Positions 1-7,287 of a DNA stretch of 33,237 bases are shown one piece after another; the stretch's first letter is position 1, and every line of letters begins with the position of its first letter. A program made the position numbers and the translations under genes. The stretch comes from Cereibacter changlensis JA139 (GTDB taxonomy: Bacteria > Pseudomonadota > Alphaproteobacteria > Rhodobacterales > Rhodobacteraceae), in assembly GCF_003034985.1 (NCBI RefSeq), contig NZ_PZKG01000037.1:1-33237 (forward strand). The letters run 5' to 3'. Under the pieces are notes generated by a model that was not told the origin of the DNA, did no database searches, and saw only the letters and a list, made by a program, of their open reading frames with translations.

Positions 1-274
1 CCAGGGCCTGGGGCGCCAGACGGGCCGCGGCGGTCTCGCGCTGCCGTTCGGCGCGGCGGGCGCGGGCGCCGTCGATGAAGGCGTTGTGCAGGATCGACAT
101 CAGCCAGAGCCGCAGGTCGCCGCCCTTGCGGAAACTGTCGCGCCGCTCATGGGCGCGGAGCAGCGCGTCCTGCACCAGATCCTCGACGTCGGCGTCGTTG
201 CGAGTCAGCACCCGCGCGTAGCGGCGCAGGCTGCCCAGCTGGGCCATGATGTCGAAGGGCGATTTGCGGTCCAT
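1..274 (-). CDS. ECF RNA polymerase sigma factor, C-terminus beyond window edge
   Basis: Extracytoplasmic-function sigma factor that directs RNA polymerase to a small regulon. The visible 91 residues begin MDRKSPFDIM at ATG 274 and carry sigma region 2: a helix with RRYARVLTRND, then DVEDLVQDALLRAHE (the DLVQD core-binding helix), then LRLWLMSILHNAFID, the usual -10-recognition segment. An Arg-rich linker follows and the frame leaves the window before region 4, so the group cannot be assigned. No anti-sigma gene is visible upstream; one could lie beyond the left edge. The start is the first ATG after a non-coding stretch that holds a 6-bp palindrome (307-320). The family call is firm; the subgroup and the signal sensed are unknown. 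Confidence 0.88.
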   Translation of the reverse strand, partial: MDRKSPFDIMAQLGSLRRYARVLTRNDADVEDLVQDALLRAHERRDSFRKGGDLRLWLMSILHNAFIDGARARRAERQRETAAARLAPQAL

Positions 275-306
275 CAGCAGGTATACGGAGCTGTGGGCCG
301 AAACAG

Positions 307-320
307 TCCATCAGGATGGA
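307..320. repeat. Perfect 6-bp-arm palindrome upstream of the sigma factor gene
   Basis: TCCATC and GATGGA are separated by two bases and end 33 bases before the sigma factor start codon. This could be an operator in its leader. No known operator is matched. Confidence 0.35.
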
Positions 321-440
321 GATTTATTTGCTTCTGGCGGCGAGGGGCGGGGCGGAGCCGCGGAGGCCGGGAGGAAAACCGGCGGGAGGCGAGCCGTTCA
401 CGCGTGAAAATTGGAATAACCCGTTGGTGCAAAAGGAAAT

Positions 441-466
441 CGTCAAAGAATTTAGGGTTTTGTCAA
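441..466 (-). promoter_or_regulatory. Candidate promoter -35 elements for the sigma factor gene
   Basis: On the minus strand a perfect TTGACA (466-461) is followed 14 bases later by TTGACG (446-441), inside an AT-rich island. Neither has a good TATAAT at 16-18 bases; the best hexamer downstream of the first is weak. The call rests on the -35 matches and local base composition only. Confidence 0.28.
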
Positions 467-539
467 CCTTTGCCTCTCGGGCAGGCTTGCCGCAGCTCCG
501 GAGGCAAAGGACTTCGCCGCGACTTCCCTTGCGAGGCGG

Positions 540-569
540 CGGGCGGCCGATTGGTTGACGGCCCGCCCG
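540..569 (-). terminator. Terminator-like hairpin after the chemoreceptor gene
   Basis: A GC-rich stem of 10 pairs with one bulged base (540-549 against 559-569) and a 9-base loop begins 10 bases after the chemoreceptor stop codon. No U-tract follows on the minus strand, so termination may be weak, or the stem may only protect the mRNA 3' end. Confidence 0.45.
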
Positions 570-579
570 TTCAAATGTG

Positions 580-2295
580 TCAGGCCCGCTTGAAGGCCGC
601 GTCGAGGTCGCCATCGGATTCGTCGAGGCTGAAGTCGAAACCGCCCGACACGATCTTGCGCGGCGGAGGAGCGCTTGCCGGCGGGGCGCTTGCCACTGGA
701 GAAGGGCTCGGCGCTGGCCGGGCCGGCTTGCGGGGGGCCGGCTCGGCCGCGCCGCCGCTCACCACCCGGAGCTTGGGCGCCGGCGCGGGGGATAGCTCGG
801 GCCGGTCGGCGAGGCGGAAGTAGCCTGCGGTCTCTTCGAGCCGGCCCGCCTGCGAGGACAGATCGGTCGCGCCACGCGCCACCTCCTCGGAAGCGGAGGT
901 GTTCTGCTGGGTGACCTTGTCGAGCTGCTGGATGGCGATTGCCACCTGCTGCGCCCCGGCGGCGAGCTCTCGCGCCGATACGGAGATGTCGGTCACCAGC
1001 GCCGAGGTGCGCTCGATGTCGGGCACCAGCTGGTCGAGCATCTTGCCGGCGCCGGAAGCCGCCTTCACCGTATTGGCCGAGAGCGCAGAGATCTCGGTCG
1101 CGGCGACCTGGCTGCGTTCGGCCAGCTTGCGCACCTCCGAGGCCACCACGGCGAAGCCGCGGCCATGTTCGCCCGCCCGCGCCGCCTCGACTGCGGCGTT
1201 GAGCGCCAGGAGATCGGTCTGCCGGGCGATTTCCTGCACCACGAGGATGCGGTCGGCGATGGCGCGCATCGCGCCCACCGCCTCGCCCACGGCCTGGCCC
1301 GAGGCGCGGGCGTCCTTCGCCGCCTTGGTCGCCATCACCTCGGTCTGGCCGGCGCTGTCCGCGGCCTGGTTTATGCTGGCGGCCATCTGCTCCACCGCGG
1401 CCGAGGCTTCCTCGGTGGCCGAGGCCTGCTGGTTCGCGCCCAGATTCAGTTGTTCCGAGGTCGACGCCATCTGGCTGCTGCCGGTCAAGACCTGCCGGGC
1501 GACCGAGGTGACGCCGCCGACCACCTCGCGCAGCTTCATCACCATGAGATTGTTGGCGCCGAGCAGTTCGGCGATCTCGTCGCGGCCCGTGATGGTGGCG
1601 GTGGTCGAAAGATCGCCAGCCGCGACGTTGCGCGCCAGCATCAGCGCCTGACGCAGGCCACGCCCGATCGACAGCACGATCCAGATCGCCGCACCGCTTC
1701 CCAGCACCCCGCCGATGCTGATCAGCAGGACGAGCGTCATGGCGGTCTGCCGGGACTTCTGTTCCGCAGCGACGGTGACCGCCGCGAGCCTGTCGAGCTG
1801 GCTTTGGACGAAGGCCTGCAAAAGCTCCTGACGTTCGATCTGCACCCTGACATAGGTCGGATCGGTCAGAACCTGCGCCACACCGGCAAGGTCGTTCTTT
1901 TCCGCAAGCTCAATCGCCGTGTTGTTGTAGGGACCGAGAATCTTCCGCATGTCCTGATACTTGGTCAGGAACGCCTCCCCCTCGGGACCGAGGTTCGCGG
2001 CCGTCAGCGCTTCGACTGCGGCGACCTGCTGCTTGCGGCTGTCCATGATCACCTGCTTGATTTCCGCCTTCGACGCCTCGTCCGTCCGGTAGAAATACTC
2101 GCGCAGCGCGACCTTCAGCTGCAGCTGGCCCTCGTTGATCTCCTCCGCATGCAGCACGTTCTGCATTTCCGTCTCCACCATGGCTTCGAGACTGGCGCCC
2201 AGAGCGTCGAGCGCCCTGAGGGCGAAGCCGACCGCCAGCCCGGAGAGAACGAGCACGATCAGAAAGGCGGCGGCGAGCTTTAGCTTGATGGTCAT
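580..2295 (-). CDS. Methyl-accepting chemotaxis protein with 4-helix-bundle sensor
   Basis: Inner-membrane chemoreceptor of 571 residues that controls a CheA/CheW signalling array. Domains in order: TM1 at about 7-28, an all-helical periplasmic domain at about 30-185 like the 4HB_MCP class, TM2 at about 186-210, HAMP at about 211-262, and a long cytoplasmic coiled-coil signalling domain. The kinase-control tip is canonical at about 355-395 ([20 protein letters not shown], then GRGFAVVA). The last 80 residues are a Pro/Ala-rich linker ending in an acidic tail, [19 protein letters not shown]. There is no NWETF-type CheR-binding pentapeptide. The start has GGAGG six bases upstream. No che genes are nearby, so this is an orphan receptor; the ligand cannot be predicted. 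A FliA-like -10 element lies about 48 bases upstream. Confidence 0.95.
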   Translation of the reverse strand: MTIKLKLAAAFLIVLVLSGLAVGFALRALDALGASLEAMVETEMQNVLHAEEINEGQLQLKVALREYFYRTDEASKAEIKQVIMDSRKQQVAAVEALTAANLGPEGEAFLTKYQDMRKILGPYNNTAIELAEKNDLAGVAQVLTDPTYVRVQIERQELLQAFVQSQLDRLAAVTVAAEQKSRQTAMTLVLLISIGGVLGSGAAIWIVLSIGRGLRQALMLARNVAAGDLSTTATITGRDEIAELLGANNLMVMKLREVVGGVTSVARQVLTGSSQMASTSEQLNLGANQQASATEEASAAVEQMAASINQAADSAGQTEVMATKAAKDARASGQAVGEAVGAMRAIADRILVVQEIARQTDLLALNAAVEAARAGEHGRGFAVVASEVRKLAERSQVAATEISALSANTVKAASGAGKMLDQLVPDIERTSALVTDISVSARELAAGAQQVAIAIQQLDKVTQQNTSASEEVARGATDLSSQAGRLEETAGYFRLADRPELSPAPAPKLRVVSGGAAEPAPRKPARPAPSPSPVASAPPASAPPPRKIVSGGFDFSLDESDGDLDAAFKRA

Positions 2296-2342
2296 ATGGA
2301 TCCTCCAGAAGCGATTTCACCTGCTGACATCGGTGTGCAGCC

Positions 2343-2350
2343 TTATCGCC
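2343..2350 (-). promoter_or_regulatory. Possible sigma-28 (FliA) -10 element for the chemoreceptor
   Basis: Minus-strand GGCGATAA matches seven of eight bases of the flagellar sigma -10 consensus GCCGATAA and sits about 48 bases upstream of the chemoreceptor start. The TAAA-type -35 box expected about 15 bases further upstream is absent, so this is a tentative call. Confidence 0.27.
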
Positions 2351-2462
2351 AACGTCGGGATATTCGGTGACAGAGATTAGCGAAGGGTGAAGCCCGCCAC
2401 AGGAACTCCGGATGATTGTCGGCGTTTCACCGGGCGCGCCCTGCGCCAGCGACGGGACAGAC

Positions 2463-4232
2463 ATGACACCCCCACAGATTGCCGCCTTCGCCATCATCGC
2501 CGGGATGATGGCTCTCTTTCTCTGGGGGCGGCTGCGATACGATGTCGTCGCCATGCTGGCCCTCGCCGCCTCTCTGCTGGCGGGCACGGTGTCGCCGGAG
2601 GAGGCCTTCAGCGGCTTCAGCGACGACATCGTGATGATCGTCGCCAGCGCGCTGGTGGTCAGCGCCGCCGTGTCGCGGTCGGCGATGATCGAGGCGGCGC
2701 TGCGCTGGCTGGTGCGGCGGCTGAACACTTTCCAGGGGCAGATGCTGGTGCTGGTCGGGTCGGTGACGCTGCTGTCGGCGCTGATCAAGAACATCGGCGC
2801 GCTGGCGATGATGATGCCCGCCGCGATCAGGATGGCGAAGAAATCCCACAATTCGCCCTCGCTCTACCTGATGCCGATGGCTTTCGGGTCGCTGCTGGGC
2901 GGGCTGATCACCATGGTGGGCACCTCGCCCAACATCATCGTCTCGCAGGTGCGCGAGGATCTGACTGGCCAGCCGTTCCGGATGTTCGACTATGCGCCGG
3001 TGGGGCTCGGCCTGTCGCTGGTGGGGCTGGTGTTCCTCCTGTTCGCCTACCGGCTGCTGCCGGCCGACCGGCGGGCCGCGGCCTCGCTGGGCGAGGCGGT
3101 GAACATCAGCAATTACAGCACCGAGGCGGCGGTGCCGGAGGACGCGCTCGTCGTCGCCAAGACCATCGGCGAGTTCCTCAGCCTGTCGAACAGCGAGATC
3201 GCGGTGACCGGGCTGATCCGCGACGACCGCCGCCGGCCGGTGACCATGCCCGACACCGTGATCAAGCCCGGCGACGTGCTGCAGATGCGCGGCCAGCCGG
3301 ACGAGCTGGAGCGCGCGGCGGCGGCCGGCGGGCTGACGCTGGCGCGGCAGCAGCAGGCGGCGGAGGGCGCCAAGGCGAAGCTGGGGGTGATCGAGGCGGT
3401 GGTGCGCACCGGGTCGCCGATCATCGGCCACAGCGCGATGCGGCTGCGGCTGTTCGAACAGCACGGGGTCAACATCGTCGCCGTGGCGCGGGCCGGCAAC
3501 CGGATGACCGAGCGGCTGGGCGAGACCGCGCTGGAGCCGGGCGATGTGATCCTGCTGCAGGGGCCGCTCGACATCCTGCCGGACAGCATCCGCACGCTCG
3601 GGCTCTTGCCGCTGGCCGAGCGCGAACTGCGGCTGGGATCGGTGAGGCGCGACATCCTGCCGGTGGTGATCCTCGCCGTGGCGATGGGGCTGACCGCTTT
3701 CGGAGTGCTGCCGGTGGCCATCGCCTTCTTCGGCGCGGCGCTGGCGATGATCGTTACCGGCGGCATCAGCCCGGAGGCGGCCTATGAGGCGATCGAATGG
3801 CCGATCCTCGTGATGCTGGGGGCGCTGATCCCGGTCAGCGAGGCGTTGCAGACGACGGGCGGGACCGACCTGATCGGCGGGCTGTTGTCGAGCCTCGCCA
3901 TGGGGTTGCCGGCCTGGGGGGCGCTGGCGCTGATCATGGTGGTGGCGATGGCGGTGACGCCTTTCCTCAACAACGCCGCCACCGTGCTGGTGATGGCGCC
4001 GATCGCCGCGACCTTCGCCGGCAGCCTCGGCTATACGCCCGACGCCTTCCTGATGGCGGTGGCGGTGGGAGCGGGCTGCGACTTCCTCACGCCGATCGGG
4101 CATCAGTGCAACACGCTGGTCATGGGGCCGGGCGGCTACCGCTTCGGCGATTATGCCCGGCTGGGCGCGCCCCTGTCGCTGCTGGTGGTCGTGGTGGGGA
4201 CGCCGCTGATCCTGGCGGTCTGGCCGATTTGA
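2463..4232 (+). CDS. SLC13/DASS-family permease with two RCK_C (TrkA-C) domains
   Basis: Predicted Na+-coupled anion transporter of 589 residues in the cytoplasmic membrane. The N-terminal transport half has paired motifs around residues 106-160, IKNIGALAMM then MVGTSPNIIVS, like the divalent-anion symporter family. The C-terminal repeat has the matching FLNNAATVLVMAP and GHQCNTLVMGPGGY. Between them, at about 195-390, is a soluble insert with two RCK_C-like units, each ending in GDVL/GDVI (KPGDVLQMRG, EPGDVILLQG). This architecture is typical of prokaryotic homologues annotated as sulfate, citrate or arsenite-like permeases. I chose ATG 2463 over an in-frame ATG 51 bases upstream because the protein then starts directly with the first membrane helix. 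It is divergent from the chemoreceptor and nearly abuts the convergent SBF gene. The substrate is unresolved. Confidence 0.9.
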   Translation: MTPPQIAAFAIIAGMMALFLWGRLRYDVVAMLALAASLLAGTVSPEEAFSGFSDDIVMIVASALVVSAAVSRSAMIEAALRWLVRRLNTFQGQMLVLVGSVTLLSALIKNIGALAMMMPAAIRMAKKSHNSPSLYLMPMAFGSLLGGLITMVGTSPNIIVSQVREDLTGQPFRMFDYAPVGLGLSLVGLVFLLFAYRLLPADRRAAASLGEAVNISNYSTEAAVPEDALVVAKTIGEFLSLSNSEIAVTGLIRDDRRRPVTMPDTVIKPGDVLQMRGQPDELERAAAAGGLTLARQQQAAEGAKAKLGVIEAVVRTGSPIIGHSAMRLRLFEQHGVNIVAVARAGNRMTERLGETALEPGDVILLQGPLDILPDSIRTLGLLPLAERELRLGSVRRDILPVVILAVAMGLTAFGVLPVAIAFFGAALAMIVTGGISPEAAYEAIEWPILVMLGALIPVSEALQTTGGTDLIGGLLSSLAMGLPAWGALALIMVVAMAVTPFLNNAATVLVMAPIAATFAGSLGYTPDAFLMAVAVGAGCDFLTPIGHQCNTLVMGPGGYRFGDYARLGAPLSLLVVVVGTPLILAVWPI

Positions 4233-4247
4233 GGCCCCGCCGCCGGC

Positions 4248-5222
4248 TCAGGCCGGTTGCGCCAGCGCGTCGGCGCGGCGGCGGGCGACCACGGCGCAGA
4301 CGAAGAGCTGGGTCATGTGGAACATCATCACCGGCAGGATGATGGCGCTGACCACGCTCGGGGCGAAGATCGCCGTTGCGATGGGCAGGCCGCTGGCGAG
4401 GCTCTTTGTCGAGCCGCAGAAGAACAGCACCGCCCGGTCCTCGGCCGGCAGGCCGAGCACCCGGCCTGCCGCCTCCATCAGCCCCATGGCCAGCGCGAGG
4501 AAGACGGCGATGACGCCGAACAGGATGAGCAGCGTCTCGGGCGGGATCGAGGACCAGATGCCGGCCACCGTGCCGGCGCTGAAGGCGGAATAGACGATGA
4601 GCAGGATCGAGCCGCGGTCGACCATGCGCGAGAGCGTCATCTGCCGCTTGATGAAGCCGCCGATCCAGCGGCGCAGCGCCTGACCGAGGAGGAAGGGCAG
4701 AAGGATCTGGGTGCCGACCTTGAGGATCGCGTCGAGCCCCACGGCACCGCCGTCCTGATGCAGCATCAGCGCCACCAGCGCCGGCGTCAGCGCGACGCCG
4801 ATCAGGTTCGAGAGCGAGGCGGCGCAGATCGCGGCCGGCACGTTGCCCCCGGCCATCGCGGTGAAGGCGATGGAGGATTGCACCGTCGAGGGCAGCACCG
4901 CGAGGAACAGCACGCCGAGCGCCAGCGTCGGGCCAAGGAGCCCGCCCACCGCGCTGGTGATGCCGAGACCCAGAAGCGGGAACAGCGCGAAGGTGGCGGC
5001 GAAGGTCAGGAGCTGCAGCTTCCAGTTCATCATGCCCTTCAGCACCGCCGCCGAGTCGAGCTTGGCGCCGTAGAGGAAGAACAGAAGCGCCACCGCCCAG
5101 AAGGTGATCTGGTGCAGGATGTCGGCCCCTACCCCCCGCGCCGGCAGCGCCGCGCCGAGCGCCATCATCGCCAGCAAGAGGAACATGTAGCCGTCGATGC
5201 CGACGCGTTTCAGATAGGTCAT
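4248..5222 (-). CDS. SBF-like (bile acid:sodium symporter superfamily) transporter
   Basis: Polytopic membrane protein of 324 residues with about ten hydrophobic helices. It matches the SBF-like branch (YfeH type) of the bile acid:Na+ symporter fold. Recognisable segments are LFFLYGAKLD in the second helix region, AVLPSTVQSSIAFTAMAGGN with the crossover-helix motif, and FCGSTKSLASGLPIA in the second half. Family members move organic anions or metabolites, but YfeH-type members have no firmly established substrate. The gene is third in a minus-strand set (GntR regulator, M20 peptidase, transporter), 67 bases after the peptidase stop. That placement suggests it carries a product or substrate of the peptidase. 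The chosen ATG begins MTYLKRVGIDGYMF; a longer frame upstream would overlap the peptidase and is not credible. Confidence 0.88.
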   Translation of the reverse strand: MTYLKRVGIDGYMFLLLAMMALGAALPARGVGADILHQITFWAVALLFFLYGAKLDSAAVLKGMMNWKLQLLTFAATFALFPLLGLGITSAVGGLLGPTLALGVLFLAVLPSTVQSSIAFTAMAGGNVPAAICAASLSNLIGVALTPALVALMLHQDGGAVGLDAILKVGTQILLPFLLGQALRRWIGGFIKRQMTLSRMVDRGSILLIVYSAFSAGTVAGIWSSIPPETLLILFGVIAVFLALAMGLMEAAGRVLGLPAEDRAVLFFCGSTKSLASGLPIATAIFAPSVVSAIILPVMMFHMTQLFVCAVVARRRADALAQPA

Positions 5223-5289
5223 GTCTATTCCGTGGGTTTCAGCGGGCGCGCGGCCCGTCTTGCACTGTCGCGGCCGGGGATCGGAGCCG

Positions 5290-6444
5290 TCACAGGCCCC
5301 GGGCCGGCTTCTCATGCAGGGTGATGAGCAGGTTCGCAAGCATCGCCAGACGCGGCGCGATGGAGGGGACCAGCAGATGCTCGTTGAAGGTATGGGCGTC
5401 GGCGCCATCGGGACCGAGCCCGTCCAGCGTCGGCAGGCCGAGCGCGGCGGTGAAATTGCCGTCCGAGCCGCCGCCCGAGGTCATCGGCACCAGCGGATAG
5501 CCCATCGCCTCGGCGATCGGCCGCGCGGTTTCCAGCAGGGCCAGCGTGCCCGGCTCGGCGCTGAAGGCGGGGCGCGAGACGCCGCCGGTGATCTCGAAGC
5601 GGATGTCGGGATCGACGGGCGTCAGAGCCTCGATGGCTGCCGTCACCTCCTCCTGCGCCTGACGGTCGGGCAGGCGCACGTCGATGTCGAGCACGCAGAG
5701 CGCGGGGATGGTGTTGCGGGTGGTGCCGCCCTGGATCACGCCGACATTGACGCCGATGCCGCGCGCGGGGTCGTTCATCGCCTCCAGCGTCAGGATCAGC
5801 CGGGCGGCGGCGCGGATGGCGCTGCGCCCGTCCTGCGGGCGGGTGCCGGAATGGGCGGCGCGGCCATGCACCTCGATGCGGTAGATCGCCGAGCCGCGCC
5901 GCCCGGTGACGATCTTGCCGCCGTCGCGCGCGGGCTCCATCACCAGGACGGCGCGGGCCTTGCGGGCGGCGGCCTCGACGGCGAGGCGGCCGGCATAGGT
6001 GCCGGTCTCCTCGTCGGGGATGAAGAGCACGGTGGCGACGGTGCGGTCGCCGGCGAGGGCCAGCGCCTCCAGCGCCATCAGCGCGCCGCTCTTCATGTCA
6101 TAGACGCCGGGGCCGAAGAGCTTGTCGCCCTCCTGGCGCCAGGGCAGCGGGCCGGCCAGCGCGCCCTTGGCATGGACGGTATCGAGATGGGTCAGGATGA
6201 GGATCTCGTCGGCACGGTCCTCGGGGCCGTGGCGGGCGATCAGCAGGTCGCCGGTGGCGTCATCGGTCGGATGCCGCGTGACGCTGAGGCCGAGCGCCGT
6301 GGCATGGGCCGCGGCGCGGTCGGCCATGGCGTTGACGGCGGCGGGATCGGCGGTCGGGCTTTCCAGCGAGACCCAGGCCCGCAGCTCCTCGAGGAAGGCC
6401 GGAAGGTCGATGTCCTCGGGACGGATGGGGTAGGTCTCGGTCAT
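5290..6444 (-). CDS. M20 family zinc metallopeptidase, glutamate carboxypeptidase (CPG2) type
   Basis: Predicted cytoplasmic di-zinc exopeptidase or deacylase of 384 residues; no signal peptide. Metal and catalytic residues are in place: HLD at 86-88, GVYDMKSG with bridging Asp 116, PDEETG with the catalytic Glu at 145, VMEPARDG with Glu 170, and a C-terminal His in ADAHTFNEH. The dimerisation (lid) domain lies between about 180 and 290, with HGRAAHSG at its start. Carboxypeptidase G2-like members cleave C-terminal glutamate or N-acyl amino acids. The ATG is one base after the stop of the GntR gene (TGACATGA), implying translational coupling and probable control by that regulator. A second, distinct M20 enzyme lies in the divergent ABC operon. 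The exact substrate is unknown. Confidence 0.92.
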   Translation of the reverse strand: MTETYPIRPEDIDLPAFLEELRAWVSLESPTADPAAVNAMADRAAAHATALGLSVTRHPTDDATGDLLIARHGPEDRADEILILTHLDTVHAKGALAGPLPWRQEGDKLFGPGVYDMKSGALMALEALALAGDRTVATVLFIPDEETGTYAGRLAVEAAARKARAVLVMEPARDGGKIVTGRRGSAIYRIEVHGRAAHSGTRPQDGRSAIRAAARLILTLEAMNDPARGIGVNVGVIQGGTTRNTIPALCVLDIDVRLPDRQAQEEVTAAIEALTPVDPDIRFEITGGVSRPAFSAEPGTLALLETARPIAEAMGYPLVPMTSGGGSDGNFTAALGLPTLDGLGPDGADAHTFNEHLLVPSIAPRLAMLANLLITLHEKPARGL

Positions 6445-6445
6445 G

Positions 6446-7138
6446 TCAGGGATCCTGGTCGGGAAGGGGTTGTCGGGCGAGCCAATGCGCCACCTGCCGG
6501 CGCTTGGAGTCGAGATGCCGGCGCAGCACCGCGCCGAGCTTCGCGCCGTCGCGTTCGGCCAGCGCTTCCAGCATCTCCTCGTGTTCGGCGATGGCGGTGG
6601 ACCATTCGTCATCGCCGATCCGGGCGATGAAGCGCAGGTTGACGATGCGGGTGAAGATCAGCTGGCGGGTGCTGTTGAGGGTCGCGTTGTCGGCGGCCTC
6701 GAAGATGGCGTCATGGATGCGGCGGTTGTGGGCGTAATAGCCGTCGAGATCGCCCGCGGCGCGGCAGTCGAGCATCGCGGCATGGTCGGCGCGGATCGCG
6801 GCCAGCTGCGGCTCGCTGATCCGCGGGGCGGCAAGCTCGCCGGCCAGCCCCTCCAGCGCGCCCATGACGACGAAGCTCTCGAGGATCTGGTCTTCCGAGA
6901 CGGTGGCGACCGAGGCGCCGCGATGCGGGGTGACGACCACCAGCCCTTCGGCGGCGAGCGCGCGAATCGCTTCGCGCAGCGGGGTGCGCGACACGTTGAA
7001 GCTGGCGCAGAGGTCCTTCTCGTTCAGCTTCGAGCCGGGCGCGAGCACGCCGCGGGCAATCAGCTGGCGCAGACTGGCGACCAGATCGTCATGCAGGCTG
7101 CGTCGTTCTATCGGCACAATATCGGGCAACTGATCCAC
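6446..7138 (-). CDS. GntR family transcriptional regulator, FCD (FadR) subfamily
   Basis: DNA-binding regulator of 230 residues. A winged helix-turn-helix spans about 12-75: LRQLIARGVLAPGSKLNEKDL, then FNVSRTPLREAIRALAAEGLV, the typical GntR recognition helix. The all-helical FCD ligand domain follows at about 85-215, with the metal-binding pattern spread over YYAHNRRIHDAIFE and later EHEEML and RRHLD. Translation must start at GTG (7138-7136); the nearby ATG at 7143 is out of frame. The gene is first in a minus-strand unit with an M20 peptidase and a transporter and is divergent from the peptide ABC operon. A GTATAC-centred palindrome typical of this subfamily lies between them. It probably represses both directions until a pathway metabolite binds. 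Confidence 0.93.
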   Translation of the reverse strand: MDQLPDIVPIERRSLHDDLVASLRQLIARGVLAPGSKLNEKDLCASFNVSRTPLREAIRALAAEGLVVVTPHRGASVATVSEDQILESFVVMGALEGLAGELAAPRISEPQLAAIRADHAAMLDCRAAGDLDGYYAHNRRIHDAIFEAADNATLNSTRQLIFTRIVNLRFIARIGDDEWSTAIAEHEEMLEALAERDGAKLGAVLRRHLDSKRRQVAHWLARQPLPDQDP

Positions 7139-7144
7139 CCATGC

Positions 7145-7165
7145 TCAGTTTTTGTTCAGTTTTTG
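7145..7165. repeat. Tandem 11-bp direct repeat in the divergent control region
   Basis: TCAGTTTTTG occurs at 7145-7154 and again at 7156-7165, one helical turn apart. It lies in the leader of the GntR gene and upstream of the ABC operon. It could be a second protein-binding site or part of promoter structure. Confidence 0.55.
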
Positions 7166-7202
7166 CACTTCCGGCCACGTAGGCCTCTCGAACAGGTCAC
7201 AA

Positions 7203-7220
7203 AATTATGTATACAAAATT
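7203..7220. promoter_or_regulatory. GntR/FCD operator candidate between divergent operons
   Basis: An 18-bp palindrome centred on GTATAC, with AATTAT on the left and AAAATT on the right. Eight of nine base pairs are symmetrical; the exception is 7207/7216. FCD regulators commonly bind TTGTATACAA-like sites, and this one lies midway between a GntR/FCD gene and the operon it would control. It is 68 bases before the binding-protein start and 65 bases before the regulator start, so it could act on both promoters. Confidence 0.62.
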
Positions 7221-7287
7221 AAAACGCGTGAATAGCCTTTCCGAGAACGACGATGCGGCGAGCGCATAGACTGCAGAAGGGACCCAG

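Larger units (their letters stand above)
275..579. other. 305-bp intergenic region between sigma factor and chemoreceptor genes
   Basis: No convincing gene was seen here. Open frames on the plus strand (about 316-558) lack a good ribosome site and family resemblance. The stretch from about 400 to 470 is clearly AT-richer than its surroundings and contains, on the minus strand, two -35-like boxes (TTGACA at 466-461 and TTGACG at 446-441). It also has a TCCATC-AG-GATGGA palindrome at 307-320 and a terminator-like hairpin at 540-569. Confidence 0.6.

Noticed and set aside
2427-4103. Long open frame on the minus strand opposite the SLC13 permease
   Set aside because: Composition is Arg/His/Gln/Asp-heavy with no domain or membrane logic. 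It mirrors the codon bias of the real plus-strand gene, which has clear family motifs.
5223-5289. Small CGGGC/GCCCG hairpin (5243-5257) between the M20 and SBF-like genes
   Set aside because: Only a 5-bp stem with no U-tract; expected by chance at this GC content.
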